NCBI RefSeq assembly: GCF_004329815.1
Contig: NZ_SJPE01000003.1
Location: 1-64,000 of the forward strand
Length of the DNA stretch: 64,000 nt
Direction of reading: 5' to 3'
Source of the DNA: Flavobacterium silvisoli
GTDB lineage: Bacteria > Bacteroidota > Bacteroidia > Flavobacteriales > Flavobacteriaceae
Part shown: piece by piece, positions 1 through 9,061 of the stretch
Layout of the letters: each line of letters begins with the position of its first letter
Numbering within the stretch: position 1 is the stretch's first letter
Program-made: the position numbers and the translations under genes
Notes under the pieces: generated by a model
Database searches by the model: none
The model's input: the letters and a program-made list of their open reading frames with translations, nothing else
Told to the model about the DNA's origin: nothing

Positions 1-259
1 CTTGTTCTATAGCTGTAACAATAGTACGTTTTTGAAGGTTTGTATAACTCCTGCGTTTGATTTTTTCTTGATATTCGGGTGAACCATAATCCCTCATCCA
101 ACCATCTAACGATGCTTTTCCTAATCCATAAATCCGGGTAGCTTCTTTTCTAGGCAATCCTTGTTCAACTTCTTTGACAATTTTTAAAATCAAGCGTTTG
201 TCATAACGGCTCTGTTTGTGCTCCCGTGAAGCATAAATCTCTTGTGCAGGGTTTTCCAT
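1..259 (-). CDS. Transposase N-terminal part (OrfA-like HTH), cut by window edge
   Basis: Reading leftward from an ATG at 259, 86 codons stay open to the window edge. The visible part is a basic helix-turn-helix protein: residues 22-41 read KRLILKIVKEVEQGLPRKEA, and the turn region is RIYGLGKASLDGWMRDYG. This is typical of the DNA-binding first frame of IS3-type elements in Bacteroidota. The catalytic DDE part is outside the window, so assignment beyond 'HTH transposase' is inference. An 8-bp inverted repeat (tatacact at 259-266, agtgtata at 272-279) lies at its start codon. Confidence 0.75.
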   Translation of the reverse strand, partial: MENPAQEIYASREHKQSRYDKRLILKIVKEVEQGLPRKEATRIYGLGKASLDGWMRDYGSPEYQEKIKRRSYTNLQKRTIVTAIEQ

Positions 260-292
260 ATACACTTTTTTAGTGTATAGCTATTTTAGGAC
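1..292 (-). mobile_element. Terminus of an insertion sequence
   Basis: The transposase start lies about 30 bases from the point where conserved DUF1801 coding sequence begins (293). The outer segment read on the minus strand, TTGTCCTAAAATAGCTATAC (294-275), is the candidate terminal inverted repeat. The other end of the element is outside the window, so neither the partner repeat nor a target duplication can be checked. The boundary at about 292 is inferred from where the neighbouring gene's homology starts. Confidence 0.6.
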
Positions 293-712
293 AAGACAAC
301 ACAACAAATAGAAAACTACCTCAACAGTCAACCCGAGCCCAAACGCAGTGAGATGCATATTTTGCATGAGCTTATCCTGAAAATAATGCCGGACGCACAG
401 CTATGGTTTTTGGATGGCAAAAACAACGAAGGCAAAATAATATCCAATCCCAATATTGGCTATGGGCTACTCAACCTGCATTATACCGGCGGTAAAACGA
501 AAGCCTTTTACCAAATCGGGATGAGTGCCAATACCGGCGGAATCTCTCTTTACATTATGGGCATTAAAGACAAAGCCTATCTGGCTCAAACGTTTGCCCG
601 ACAATTGGGAAAAGCCAACGTGAGTGGATATTGCATCCATTTCAAGTCACTGAAAGATCTGAATATGACTGTTCTGGAGGAAATCATCCGTTTTGGAAGT
701 GGGCCCAAGTAA
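293..712 (+). pseudogene. DUF1801 family protein, start codon removed by IS
   Basis: An open frame follows a stop at 287-289. It begins KTTQQIENYLNSQPEPKRSE, which matches the usual N-terminus of DUF1801 (YdhG-like) proteins, and continues with LWFLDGKN, NPNIGYG, FYQIGMSANTGGISLYIMG and FKSLKDLN to a stop at 710-712. The conserved part runs on from codon 293 without any start codon, directly beside the IS end. The first ATG (353) would drop about 20 conserved residues. I therefore read the gene as disrupted at its 5' end by the IS. Translation from the IS side or from 353 cannot be excluded. The function of DUF1801 is not established. Confidence 0.75.
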
Positions 713-866
713 AATTTAACCGACATCGTGCTTCATTTATTCGAAAGATTAGATATTTTTACCTTGGCGGGGATGCTTGATTTTCGATTGCCATTTTTAA
801 AATCATTACATTCCGCAGAGCAGTTATTATTTAGCCAAAATCCATCCTATTGTAAAGCCTGTTTTT

Positions 867-2387
867 ATGAAAACATTCCTCTTCTCCTTTTCTTTTTTCC
901 TTTTCGGATTACACCTCAGCACGGCTCAAAGCATTTCGCTGCAAATTACCGATGCTAACACGGCCGAAAGCATTCCGTTTGCCAATATAAAGGTAAACAA
1001 CACTACCCATCTGATTTCTAATGCCGAGGGCTATTGTACGCTTTCGGAAAAATTCAATGCCGATGCGACCCAAGTGGTGGTTTCGTATTTGGGTTATGTG
1101 CCGGCAGAGATTACGTTAGGCGAACTCAAAGCCAACGAATACAAGGTAAAGCTGGTTCCGGCTATAGTAGAACTGGAGACGTTGACCATCAAAAACGAAC
1201 GCCCCAATGCTGACAGTATCATGGCTGCCGTGCGAAAGAATTTAAAAGTACATTACAAAGGAAACGGGCTGGCCTTTAAAGACCAACTCTTCACCCGAAA
1301 CAGCAGCGGTTTTGTGCCGAAAAAAGTTGACATTACCGTTGACAAATCAACCGGTTTCAGCAAAGAGCAACTCAAAACCACCAATGCCGATTTGAAGATT
1401 TTCGGAGATAAACTCATCAAACAACCGCCTTTTGGCTTCAAAGACCTGCTTTGTCATTACTACACTACCCTAACCACGAAAAATGACAAACCCCTCTTTA
1501 TTTCCAAACTTGAAGCGGTAAAGGCTGCCTCGCTTCGCAATAGTGAACAGGCCGTTTCGTTAGAAGACATGAATGAAATGGTAGAAAAAACCTTCCTGAA
1601 ACATTTAGACCCCAACAAGTTTTACCGTTTGAAAAGCGGACTTTTTGGTTCGAGAGATACGATTTCGCTCAAAGAAGGAATACACGACAAAAACAGCAAA
1701 GCAAAACCGGAAACCACTCTCTCCAAAGCGAGAACCGATATGATGACGACCTTGTATCGTAATAACTTCATGCAAAGTGAGAAGTTTGATTTTTTAAGCC
1801 AACTCGAATATTACACATACACTTACGAAGGCAAGACTTATAAAAGCGATGAAGACTATGTATACATCATTCGCTTCACTCCTGACAAGAGCAAGGCTAA
1901 ATACACCGGAAAGCTCTACATTTCAGCTACCGATTATGCTGTAGTGCGCTGCGATTATACATTAGCCGAAGGCAAAACATTGAACAGTTTTAACATGAAG
2001 TTCCTGTTGGGCGTCAAAAGTTCCGAAAACGTGAGCAAGGGCACCATCATTTATAAAAAGAATCCCGTAGGAACCGGATATTACCTGCAGTATGCCTCTA
2101 TGGAAACCGGGCAGTACATCTATCTAAACCGTCCGCTTAAATTTATAGAGTTAACCGATGCCGAGAAAGATGTGGTGTCTTTTAATTTAAAAATAGAAGG
2201 CAATATGGTAAAGAAAACCGAATTGCTGAACCTGAACCGAGAAGAAACCAGCAATGCAGTGGTTGAGCAGTTCAAAGAAAATGATTTCAACTACACCCCA
2301 CTGAAACGCTACGACCCTGCCTTCTGGAAAGAGTACAGCGTTATAGAACCTCTGGAAGCTATGAAGCAATTGAAGGCAGAAGAGTAA
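867..2387 (+). CDS. Secreted carboxypeptidase-regulatory-like domain protein
   Basis: 506 residues with a clear signal peptide (MKTFLFSFSFFLFGLHLSTAQ). Residues about 22-105 form a CarboxypepD_reg-like beta-sandwich (ITDANTAESIPFANIKV, then VVVSYLGYVPAEI), the domain Bacteroidota use at the start of many surface and TonB-dependent proteins. The remaining 400 residues belong to a lineage-specific family without a known role, ending in a charged helix. No plug or barrel of a TonB receptor is present. Expected in the periplasm or on the outer membrane. It is a single gene, separated from the convergent efflux operon by a shared terminator. Function unknown. Confidence 0.8.
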   Translation: MKTFLFSFSFFLFGLHLSTAQSISLQITDANTAESIPFANIKVNNTTHLISNAEGYCTLSEKFNADATQVVVSYLGYVPAEITLGELKANEYKVKLVPAIVELETLTIKNERPNADSIMAAVRKNLKVHYKGNGLAFKDQLFTRNSSGFVPKKVDITVDKSTGFSKEQLKTTNADLKIFGDKLIKQPPFGFKDLLCHYYTTLTTKNDKPLFISKLEAVKAASLRNSEQAVSLEDMNEMVEKTFLKHLDPNKFYRLKSGLFGSRDTISLKEGIHDKNSKAKPETTLSKARTDMMTTLYRNNFMQSEKFDFLSQLEYYTYTYEGKTYKSDEDYVYIIRFTPDKSKAKYTGKLYISATDYAVVRCDYTLAEGKTLNSFNMKFLLGVKSSENVSKGTIIYKKNPVGTGYYLQYASMETGQYIYLNRPLKFIELTDAEKDVVSFNLKIEGNMVKKTELLNLNREETSNAVVEQFKENDFNYTPLKRYDPAFWKEYSVIEPLEAMKQLKAEE

Positions 2388-2410
2388 AACACCTTAATTT
2401 AAAGCACAAA

Positions 2411-2439
2411 AAAAGCCGTCCAATAACTGAACGGCTTTT
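2411..2439. terminator. Bidirectional terminator
   Basis: A 9-bp perfect stem (aaaagccgt / acggctttt) with an 11-base loop sits between the converging genes ending at 2387 and 2472. A-runs on one side and T-runs on the other suit termination in both directions. Confidence 0.8.
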
Positions 2440-2471
2440 CTCAACTAATCATAATTTAACCCAACATTAAA

Positions 2472-3914
2472 TTATTTCCATCCGCCACCCAAGTCGCGGT
2501 AAACGTGTACAGCTGCATTGAGCTGTGCTTTTTTGGTTTCGATTAACTCCAGTTTGGATTCGAGCGCATCGCGTTGTGTCATCAACACCTCGAAATAATC
2601 AGCACGGGCAGAACGGAATAAATCGTTAGCCACTTCGATAGAACGGTTCAAAGCAGCCACTTGTTTAGACTTCAACTCATAACTTTTATCCAAATTACTG
2701 ATGTTAGAGAGTTGATTGGACACTTCTAAATAGGCATTTAAAATAGTACGGTCATAGTTGTATAAAGCCTGAAGCTGGCGGGCATTGGCACTGGCAAATT
2801 CGGCTTTAATGGCATTGCGGTTAATCAAAGGAGCTGCAATATCACCAGCCAACGAATACAATACCGATTCGGGGAACTTCAACAAATACGACGTTTTAAA
2901 AGCCTGTAACCCGTAAGAGGCCGATATACCTAATGAAGGATAGAATTCAGCACGCGCCACTTTTACATCCAGTTTAGCGGCTGCCAATTCCAATTCAGCC
3001 TGCTTCACATCCGGACGGTTAGCCAACAATTGCGAAGGAATACCCGATTTGACTTCGGAAGGCAACAAACTTAAAAAATCGCTGTTGTCTCTTTTAATTT
3101 CCTGCGGATAACGCCCCAACAGGAAATTGATTTTGTTTTCGGTTTCCTTTATTTTTTGCAATGTTTCAAACTCCATGCTTTGTGATGCCAACACTTCGGC
3201 CTGGAACTTTTGAACGGCCAACTCGGTGGCACGCGCTGCTTCTTTCTGTACTTTCACCACTTCCAGAGCATTGGTTTGCAATTGAATGCTTTGTCTGATG
3301 ATGGCTAATTGGCTGTCTAAGGCCAATAATTCGTAATAGGAGTCCGCCACTTCTGCTACCAGATTGGTCAACACGAAGTTTTTCCCTTCAATAGTAGACA
3401 GGTAACGGCTGATGGCTGATTTCTTGGCGTTGTGCAGTTTTTTCCACACATCTACTTCCCAGTTGGCATACGCTGCGAGGGAGAAATCAGTTAACGGATC
3501 GGGCATTTCTTTCCCCGGTTCGATATCGGTGGTTGCATCTCCGGCACCTTGACTGGTATAACGACCCACCTTCTCCACTCCGGCTCCGGCTTTTACTCCT
3601 ACCGTAGGCAATAAGGCTCCTTTGCGCACACGAATATCGTTTTTGGCGATTTCAATTTCCTGCAGCGTAATCATCAACTCCTGATTATTTTTTATGGCGG
3701 TATCGATTAACTCCACCAAATTAGGATCTTTGAAATACTTTTTCCACGGCAGTGTAGCTGTATTGGTCGTATCCGTAACCGCAGTGGCGTTACCATACTT
3801 ATCGGGCACAGAAGCCGTAGCTTTTGTAGGTGCTATATCGGGTGTTTTACAGCTTCCTAAAAGGAGTAATAAGGCTGCGGTTGCAATACTATTTTTAATC
3901 TTCAAATTTTCCAT
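2472..3914 (-). CDS. RND efflux outer-membrane factor, NodT/OprM-type lipoprotein
   Basis: 480 residues. A lipoprotein signal (LLLLLGSC, Cys about 22) is followed by two outer-membrane-efflux repeats typical of TolC-family channels (for example ANWEVDVWKKLHNAKKSA near 155-175, SQLLANRPDVKQAELELAAA near 300, and a second coiled-coil half ending VYRDLGGGWK). It forms the exit duct of the tripartite pump encoded just upstream. The start overlaps the end of the RND gene by 20 bases, indicating translational coupling. Last gene of the operon, followed by the terminator at 2411-2439. Confidence 0.92.
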   Translation of the reverse strand: MENLKIKNSIATAALLLLLGSCKTPDIAPTKATASVPDKYGNATAVTDTTNTATLPWKKYFKDPNLVELIDTAIKNNQELMITLQEIEIAKNDIRVRKGALLPTVGVKAGAGVEKVGRYTSQGAGDATTDIEPGKEMPDPLTDFSLAAYANWEVDVWKKLHNAKKSAISRYLSTIEGKNFVLTNLVAEVADSYYELLALDSQLAIIRQSIQLQTNALEVVKVQKEAARATELAVQKFQAEVLASQSMEFETLQKIKETENKINFLLGRYPQEIKRDNSDFLSLLPSEVKSGIPSQLLANRPDVKQAELELAAAKLDVKVARAEFYPSLGISASYGLQAFKTSYLLKFPESVLYSLAGDIAAPLINRNAIKAEFASANARQLQALYNYDRTILNAYLEVSNQLSNISNLDKSYELKSKQVAALNRSIEVANDLFRSARADYFEVLMTQRDALESKLELIETKKAQLNAAVHVYRDLGGGWK

Positions 3915-6900
3915 CGTGTTTGTAAGGTTCGGTTTGTTCTGTTAAAGGATATTCATTTTCATAGCGAGCCAATTTCGATTTTTCGGCTAATCTTCCAAAG
4001 ATGTAATACAATCCAGGAATTACCATCAATCCGAAAATAGTTCCGATTAACATTCCTCCTGCGGCTGCGGTACCAATGGTACGGTTTCCGATAGCTCCCG
4101 GTCCGGTAGCCAATGCCAACGGAATCAAACCGGCAATAAAGGCAAACGAAGTCATCAAAATAGGGCGGAATCTGAGAGCAGCTCCCTGCAAGGCAGCATC
4201 TTTGGTAGAGATCCCCTCTTCGGCTTTTTTCTGAACGGCAAACTCAACAATCAACACGGCATTCTTACCGAGGAGTCCGATGAGCATTACCATGGCCACC
4301 TGAGCGTAGATGTTATTTTCCAATCCTAACATATAAAGGCTTAAAAAAGCACCGAAGATTCCGGTTGGTAACGAAAGAATGATAGGCAAAGGCAGTATGA
4401 AACTTTCGTATTGGGCCGACAGAATTAAGTATACAAACCCGAGACACACCAAGAAGATATAGAGAGCTTCGTTTCCGCGAGACACCTCATCTTTGGAAAT
4501 CCCAGCCCAGTCGATTCCGAAGCCTCTCGGCAAGGTTTTTTCGGCCACTTCCTGAACTGCTTTAATGGCATCACCACTACTGTAGCCCGGAGCCGGTGTT
4601 CCGCTCACCTCAGAAGAGTTATACAGATTGTGTCGGGTAATTTCCGATAAGCCGTATACTTTTTCCAAATGCATGAAATCAGAATAAGGAACCATTTGGT
4701 CTTTATCATTTTTGACATACAATTTGAGCAAATCAGTAGGCAAAGCGCGGTATTGCGGACCGGCCTGTACAATAACTTTATACGGACGGTCAAATCGGAT
4801 GAAACTCGTTTCGTAGTTAGAACCCACCAAAGTAGAAAGATTATCCATAGCTTTTTCTATGGTAACCCCTTTTTGCTCGGCTAACTCGTTGTCAATTTTA
4901 AGCATGTATTGCGGGAAACTTGCCGAATAGAACGTAAAGGCAGACCCCAGTTCCGGGCGTTTTTTCAATTCTTTTACAAAATCATTGCTCACCTGCTCCA
5001 TTTTGTGATAATCACCGCTTCCGGCTTTATCCATCAAACGGAGCTCGAAACCTCCTGCTGCTCCATAACCCGGGATGGCCGGCGGTTGGAAAAACTCGAT
5101 GTTGGCACCCGGAATTTCTTTGGCTTTTTTCTCTAACTGCTCTATGATTTCGGCAGCCGATTCTTTACGTTGGCTCCAGTTTTTCAAATTAATTAAACAC
5201 GTTCCCGAGTTGGAACCTGTTCCTTCGGTAAGTACCTCATAACCCGCCAGAGAGGAAACCGAAGCCACTCCGTCAATGTCTTCAGACGCTTTTTGCAACT
5301 CCAAAGCAATTTGGTTCGTACGCTCCAAGGTAGAACCGGGTGGAGTTTGAATGATGGCATATATCATCCCCTGGTCTTCACTAGGAATGAATCCGGAAGG
5401 CAACTTATTGCTCAGCAGAAAAATTCCGACGCAGAAAACCAAAAGAAAAGGCAGGGTAATTGCTTTTCGGGTGATAACTTTGGTCAACAATTTGTGGTAT
5501 TTGCCTGCACCAATGGTAAACATGTTGTTGAATTTATCCAAAAATCGGTTTACAGGAGTTGGTTTTCTCTCGTGTCCGTGATGGTTTTTAAGAATCAAGG
5601 CACACAAAGCCGGTGTTAGGGTCAGAGCCACAACTCCCGATAAGATGATGGAAGAAACCATGGTAATAGAGAACTGACGGTAGAAAACACCAACCGGTCC
5701 CGACATGAAAGCCACCGGAATGAACACCGAGGCCATTACCAATGTGATGGCTATAATCGCACCACTGATTTCGTGCATGGCTTCTTCTGTAGCTTTGAGT
5801 GGAGAGAGTCCTTTTTCCTCCATTTTGGCGTGGACGGCCTCGATGACGACAATCGCATCATCCACTACAATACCGATAGCCATTACCAAAGCAAAAAGCG
5901 AAATCAGGTTTAGGGTAATTCCAAATGCCGACATTACTGCAAAGGTTCCGATGAGCGATACCGGAACGGCTATGGTTGGAATCAGAGTAGAACGCCAGTC
6001 ACCCAAAAACAAGAATACCACTATAGCTACCAATATAAAAGCTTCGAACAACGTATGGATTACTTTTTCGATAGAAGCATCCAAGAATCGAGAAGCGTCG
6101 TAGCTGACTTCATAATGCATTCCTTTGGGGAAAGTTGTTTTCTGCAAATCAGCCATTAAGCTTTTCACATTTTCAATTACCTCACTCGCATTGGAACCGT
6201 ATGACTGTTTGATGCTGATAGCGGCTGAAGGTTTCCCGTTCAACGTTGAGTAAATATCATACATAGTAGAACCGAACTCTATATCGGCTACATCTTTCAG
6301 GCGTACAAACTCACCATCCGTTTTGGCTTTCAGGATGATATTGCCATAATCTTTTTCATTGCTGTAACGGCCTGGGTATTTTAAGATATATTCAAACGAC
6401 TGTGAGCGTTTACCGGAACTCTCTCCCGTTTTTCCGGGAGAAGCCTCTAAACTCTGGGCACTGAGTGCTTCCATCACTTCATCAGCCGAAATGTTATAAG
6501 CCGTCATCCTGTCGGGTTTTAACCAGATACGCATGGCATATTCACGTGTACCGATGATATCGGCATCCCCAACTCCTTTTACCCTTTTAATTTCTGAAAG
6601 CAGGTTGATATCGGCAAAGTTGAACAGAAACTTTTGATTGGCTTTAGGGTCATCACTATATACATTGACATACAAAAGCATGTTCGGTTCTTCACGAGTA
6701 ATTTTCACTCCTTCACGCACTACCAAAGGAGGTAATTTATTGATGGCCGATGAAATGTGGTTTTGCACGTTGATGGCGGCTACGTTAGGATCAGTCCCTA
6801 AATCGAAAACAATCTGAATGGTACATTCACCGTCATTTCCGGCATCAGAATCCATGTATTTCATTCCGGGAATTCCGTTCAGGGCTCTTTCCATCGGAAT

Positions 6901-7086
6901 GATTACCGACTTGATGAGCAACTCATTGTTGGCTCCCGGATATTCCGCTGTAATATTCACCTTGGGTGGTGAGATAGAAGGGAATTGGGTAACAGGAAGT
7001 TTTACCAAAGATAAAATTCCTAAAAAAATGATGATCAATGAGATCACGATAGACAGAACTGGTCTGCGAATAAATTTTTTAAACAT
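3895..7086 (-). CDS. RND multidrug efflux transporter, HAE1 (AcrB/MexB) type
   Basis: 1063 residues, the usual length for AcrB-type pumps. N-terminal TM1 (RRPVLSIVISLIIIFLGILS) is followed by the pore and docking domains twice, with twelve membrane segments. The proton-relay pair is visible in TM4 (MAIGIVVDDAIVVIE, about residue 400) and the TM10 lysine in GLLGKNAVLIVEFA (about 935). It is a proton-driven exporter of hydrophobic drugs, dyes, bile-salt-like or aromatic compounds; the real substrate cannot be read from sequence. It lies 22 bases downstream of the adaptor gene and overlaps the outer-membrane factor gene, so the three form one operon. Confidence 0.95.
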   Translation of the reverse strand: MFKKFIRRPVLSIVISLIIIFLGILSLVKLPVTQFPSISPPKVNITAEYPGANNELLIKSVIIPMERALNGIPGMKYMDSDAGNDGECTIQIVFDLGTDPNVAAINVQNHISSAINKLPPLVVREGVKITREEPNMLLYVNVYSDDPKANQKFLFNFADINLLSEIKRVKGVGDADIIGTREYAMRIWLKPDRMTAYNISADEVMEALSAQSLEASPGKTGESSGKRSQSFEYILKYPGRYSNEKDYGNIILKAKTDGEFVRLKDVADIEFGSTMYDIYSTLNGKPSAAISIKQSYGSNASEVIENVKSLMADLQKTTFPKGMHYEVSYDASRFLDASIEKVIHTLFEAFILVAIVVFLFLGDWRSTLIPTIAVPVSLIGTFAVMSAFGITLNLISLFALVMAIGIVVDDAIVVIEAVHAKMEEKGLSPLKATEEAMHEISGAIIAITLVMASVFIPVAFMSGPVGVFYRQFSITMVSSIILSGVVALTLTPALCALILKNHHGHERKPTPVNRFLDKFNNMFTIGAGKYHKLLTKVITRKAITLPFLLVFCVGIFLLSNKLPSGFIPSEDQGMIYAIIQTPPGSTLERTNQIALELQKASEDIDGVASVSSLAGYEVLTEGTGSNSGTCLINLKNWSQRKESAAEIIEQLEKKAKEIPGANIEFFQPPAIPGYGAAGGFELRLMDKAGSGDYHKMEQVSNDFVKELKKRPELGSAFTFYSASFPQYMLKIDNELAEQKGVTIEKAMDNLSTLVGSNYETSFIRFDRPYKVIVQAGPQYRALPTDLLKLYVKNDKDQMVPYSDFMHLEKVYGLSEITRHNLYNSSEVSGTPAPGYSSGDAIKAVQEVAEKTLPRGFGIDWAGISKDEVSRGNEALYIFLVCLGFVYLILSAQYESFILPLPIILSLPTGIFGAFLSLYMLGLENNIYAQVAMVMLIGLLGKNAVLIVEFAVQKKAEEGISTKDAALQGAALRFRPILMTSFAFIAGLIPLALATGPGAIGNRTIGTAAAGGMLIGTIFGLMVIPGLYYIFGRLAEKSKLARYENEYPLTEQTEPYKHDGKFED

Positions 7087-7108
7087 AAGTGTTCGCTTTT
7101 ATGTACAA

Positions 7109-8191
7109 CTAGTCTGCTTTTAATTTTAGTGATTGAAGCACTTTTTTCGGGTCTTCAAATTTGGTTTCAACCTTCTGGTCGTCTTTCACTTTCTGAATAC
7201 CTTCTACCAGGAAGCGTTCATCGGCACTCAAGCCCGAATCGAGTATATAAATATCCGGAAGCTCGTATGCTACCTTAATGTTTCTTGATTTTACGGTACC
7301 GTCTTTTGCTACGATGAACACGTATTTTTGATCCTGTATTTCATAGGTAGCCTTTTGAGGAATGATGATGGCATTTTTTACCGGAATTGTCATTTGAACT
7401 TTTCCGGTTTCACCATTTCTCAGCAATTTATCTGGGTTAGGGAAACTGGCGCGGAAGGCGATGTTTCCGGTTTCATTATCAAATTCTCCTTCAATAACTT
7501 CAACTTTACCCTTGTACTTCAAAAGGTCGCCATTGGCTAATACCAAACCAACATTGTCGTTGTTGTGGAGCTTGGCGTTATTTTGATAATTGATGTACTC
7601 GGGTTCTGAAACATTGAAGTAGGCGAACATTTTAGTGTTGTCTGACAACGAGGTCAACAATTCACCTTCGTCAATTAAGCTTCCCAATTTTTTAGGAATT
7701 CGGTCAATAGTTCCCGAAAAAGGGGCGCGGATTTCGGTAAAAGACAAGTGCAGTTTAGCCATAGCAACTTCGGCTTTGGCTTGTTCAAACTTAGCTTGAG
7801 CCATAGCTTGTTCGCTTTTGGACACTACATTTTTGTCGGCAAGCATTTTGGCATTTTGCAATTCGATTCCGGCAGCCTTGGCTTCGGCTTCGGCCCTTTG
7901 CAATTCGGCTTCATACAACTGAGGCATGATGCGGAACAATACCTGTCCGGCCGTTACGTATTGTCCTTCATCAACATAGATGTTTTGCAGAAAACCCTTT
8001 TCCTGAGCGCGAATCTCAATATTGCGAACAGATCGGATTTGTGACACATAGTCTTTGGTAAACGAAGTGTCGATAACAGCGGCATTGGTTACGGTAAATT
8101 TGGTAATTTCTTCTTTTTCTTCTTTTTTGGTTGTGCAACTTACCAAACACAACATGGCAACTAGGCCAGTGAAAATTACATTTCTTTTCAT
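7109..8191 (-). CDS. RND efflux periplasmic adaptor lipoprotein
   Basis: 360 residues with a lipoprotein signal (MLCLVSC). It shows the membrane-fusion-protein pattern: a first lipoyl half (VRNIEIRAQEKGFLQNIYVD), an alpha-hairpin rich in Ala, Glu and Lys (about 95-150), a second lipoyl half (LSFTEIRAPFSGTIDRIP), then beta-barrel and membrane-proximal domains. It bridges the inner-membrane RND pump and the outer-membrane channel encoded downstream. First structural gene of the pump operon; the small secreted protein gene ending at 8360 lies 168 bases upstream on the same strand and may share the transcript. Confidence 0.93.
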   Translation of the reverse strand: MKRNVIFTGLVAMLCLVSCTTKKEEKEEITKFTVTNAAVIDTSFTKDYVSQIRSVRNIEIRAQEKGFLQNIYVDEGQYVTAGQVLFRIMPQLYEAELQRAEAEAKAAGIELQNAKMLADKNVVSKSEQAMAQAKFEQAKAEVAMAKLHLSFTEIRAPFSGTIDRIPKKLGSLIDEGELLTSLSDNTKMFAYFNVSEPEYINYQNNAKLHNNDNVGLVLANGDLLKYKGKVEVIEGEFDNETGNIAFRASFPNPDKLLRNGETGKVQMTIPVKNAIIIPQKATYEIQDQKYVFIVAKDGTVKSRNIKVAYELPDIYILDSGLSADERFLVEGIQKVKDDQKVETKFEDPKKVLQSLKLKAD

Positions 8192-8359
8192 GGTTTTAAT
8201 GGAATTGGAGCGATTTTACGCGTTGGATTCAGAAATTTTACGGATGTAAATACAGGCAGTCAAGGCCTAATCTTGAGAATCATGCCAAAGCAGAAAGATT
8301 AGTCCACACCCACACAGGCACTACTGAACGTACCTGATGCGACTGCCCGTAGGCGGCAA

Positions 8360-8755
8360 TCAAATTCTCAGAGTTCTGTTTTTGATGTAAATCGGAGCTG
8401 AAATCCGAATGTAAGCCTTTGAAGTGGCAAGGCTTTTATTGTAGTAATTTAAATGAGTAAAATAAGAATACAAGGCAGACCAATTCTTGAACAAACTACC
8501 GGCAATGGTAACAAAATCGTTGTCAGTACTTTGTTTTACCTCATCACCCCCCGAATGTTCTTCTTCAAGGTCGAAATCAGAATCATCGATTACAAGGGTA
8601 AATTGGTCAGCAGCATTGAATTTTGTCTGATGACTTTCAGATACGGCAGCAGTAATTCCAAGATGGGCAGTTTGAGACTGGGTATTGGCATAAAAAGTAT
8701 GGCCGCCACCGCAGAACAAAAAACACAAATATCCTAAAAACGCTACTATTCTCAT
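8360..8755 (-). CDS. Small secreted protein of unknown function upstream of RND operon
   Basis: 131 residues. The N-terminus MRIVAFLGYLCFLFCGGG is a signal peptide or membrane anchor. The centre is acidic (VIDDSDFDLEEEHSGGDE) and the tail is rich in Tyr and basic (YFTHLNYYNKS). It resembles no family I can name. It is codirectional with the pump genes, so it may be an accessory or sensor component of that system; this is inference from position only. A CAAAATTA sequence (minus strand TAATTTTG) at 8764-8771 matches the -7 consensus but lies only 8 bases before the start codon, so it may not be the working promoter. Confidence 0.6.
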   Translation of the reverse strand: MRIVAFLGYLCFLFCGGGHTFYANTQSQTAHLGITAAVSESHQTKFNAADQFTLVIDDSDFDLEEEHSGGDEVKQSTDNDFVTIAGSLFKNWSALYSYFTHLNYYNKSLATSKAYIRISAPIYIKNRTLRI

Positions 8756-9061
8756 TTGGAGGCCAAAATTAGAAAAAAAATGAAACGAAGAAAGAAAAAA
8801 AACACAGTTGTAACAAGTAAAATATTACAAAAAATTATTTATTCGGTTAGTTCATTAAAAATTAAATTGTTAGACAAGTCCAATCAAATCAGACTTTACT
8901 ATTTGAAGTTCAAATTTTCAAAAAAACAGATTAAAATAAAATGAAGATGATTACCCGAAGCGATGAAAGTAAATTGTTAATAGAATATTACTAGGATGAA
9001 ACTGTTTTTTTTTATTACCTTTATGAACCCGTACATCCTCCTAACCCGAAGTAATAACTCT

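Noticed and set aside
728..958. Open frame overlapping the start of the secreted protein gene
   Set aside because: It runs into the signal peptide region of the gene at 867 in another frame and has no family character.
8756..8944. Lys/Arg-rich open frame
   Set aside because: Arises from an A-rich leader region; no start context and no recognisable fold.
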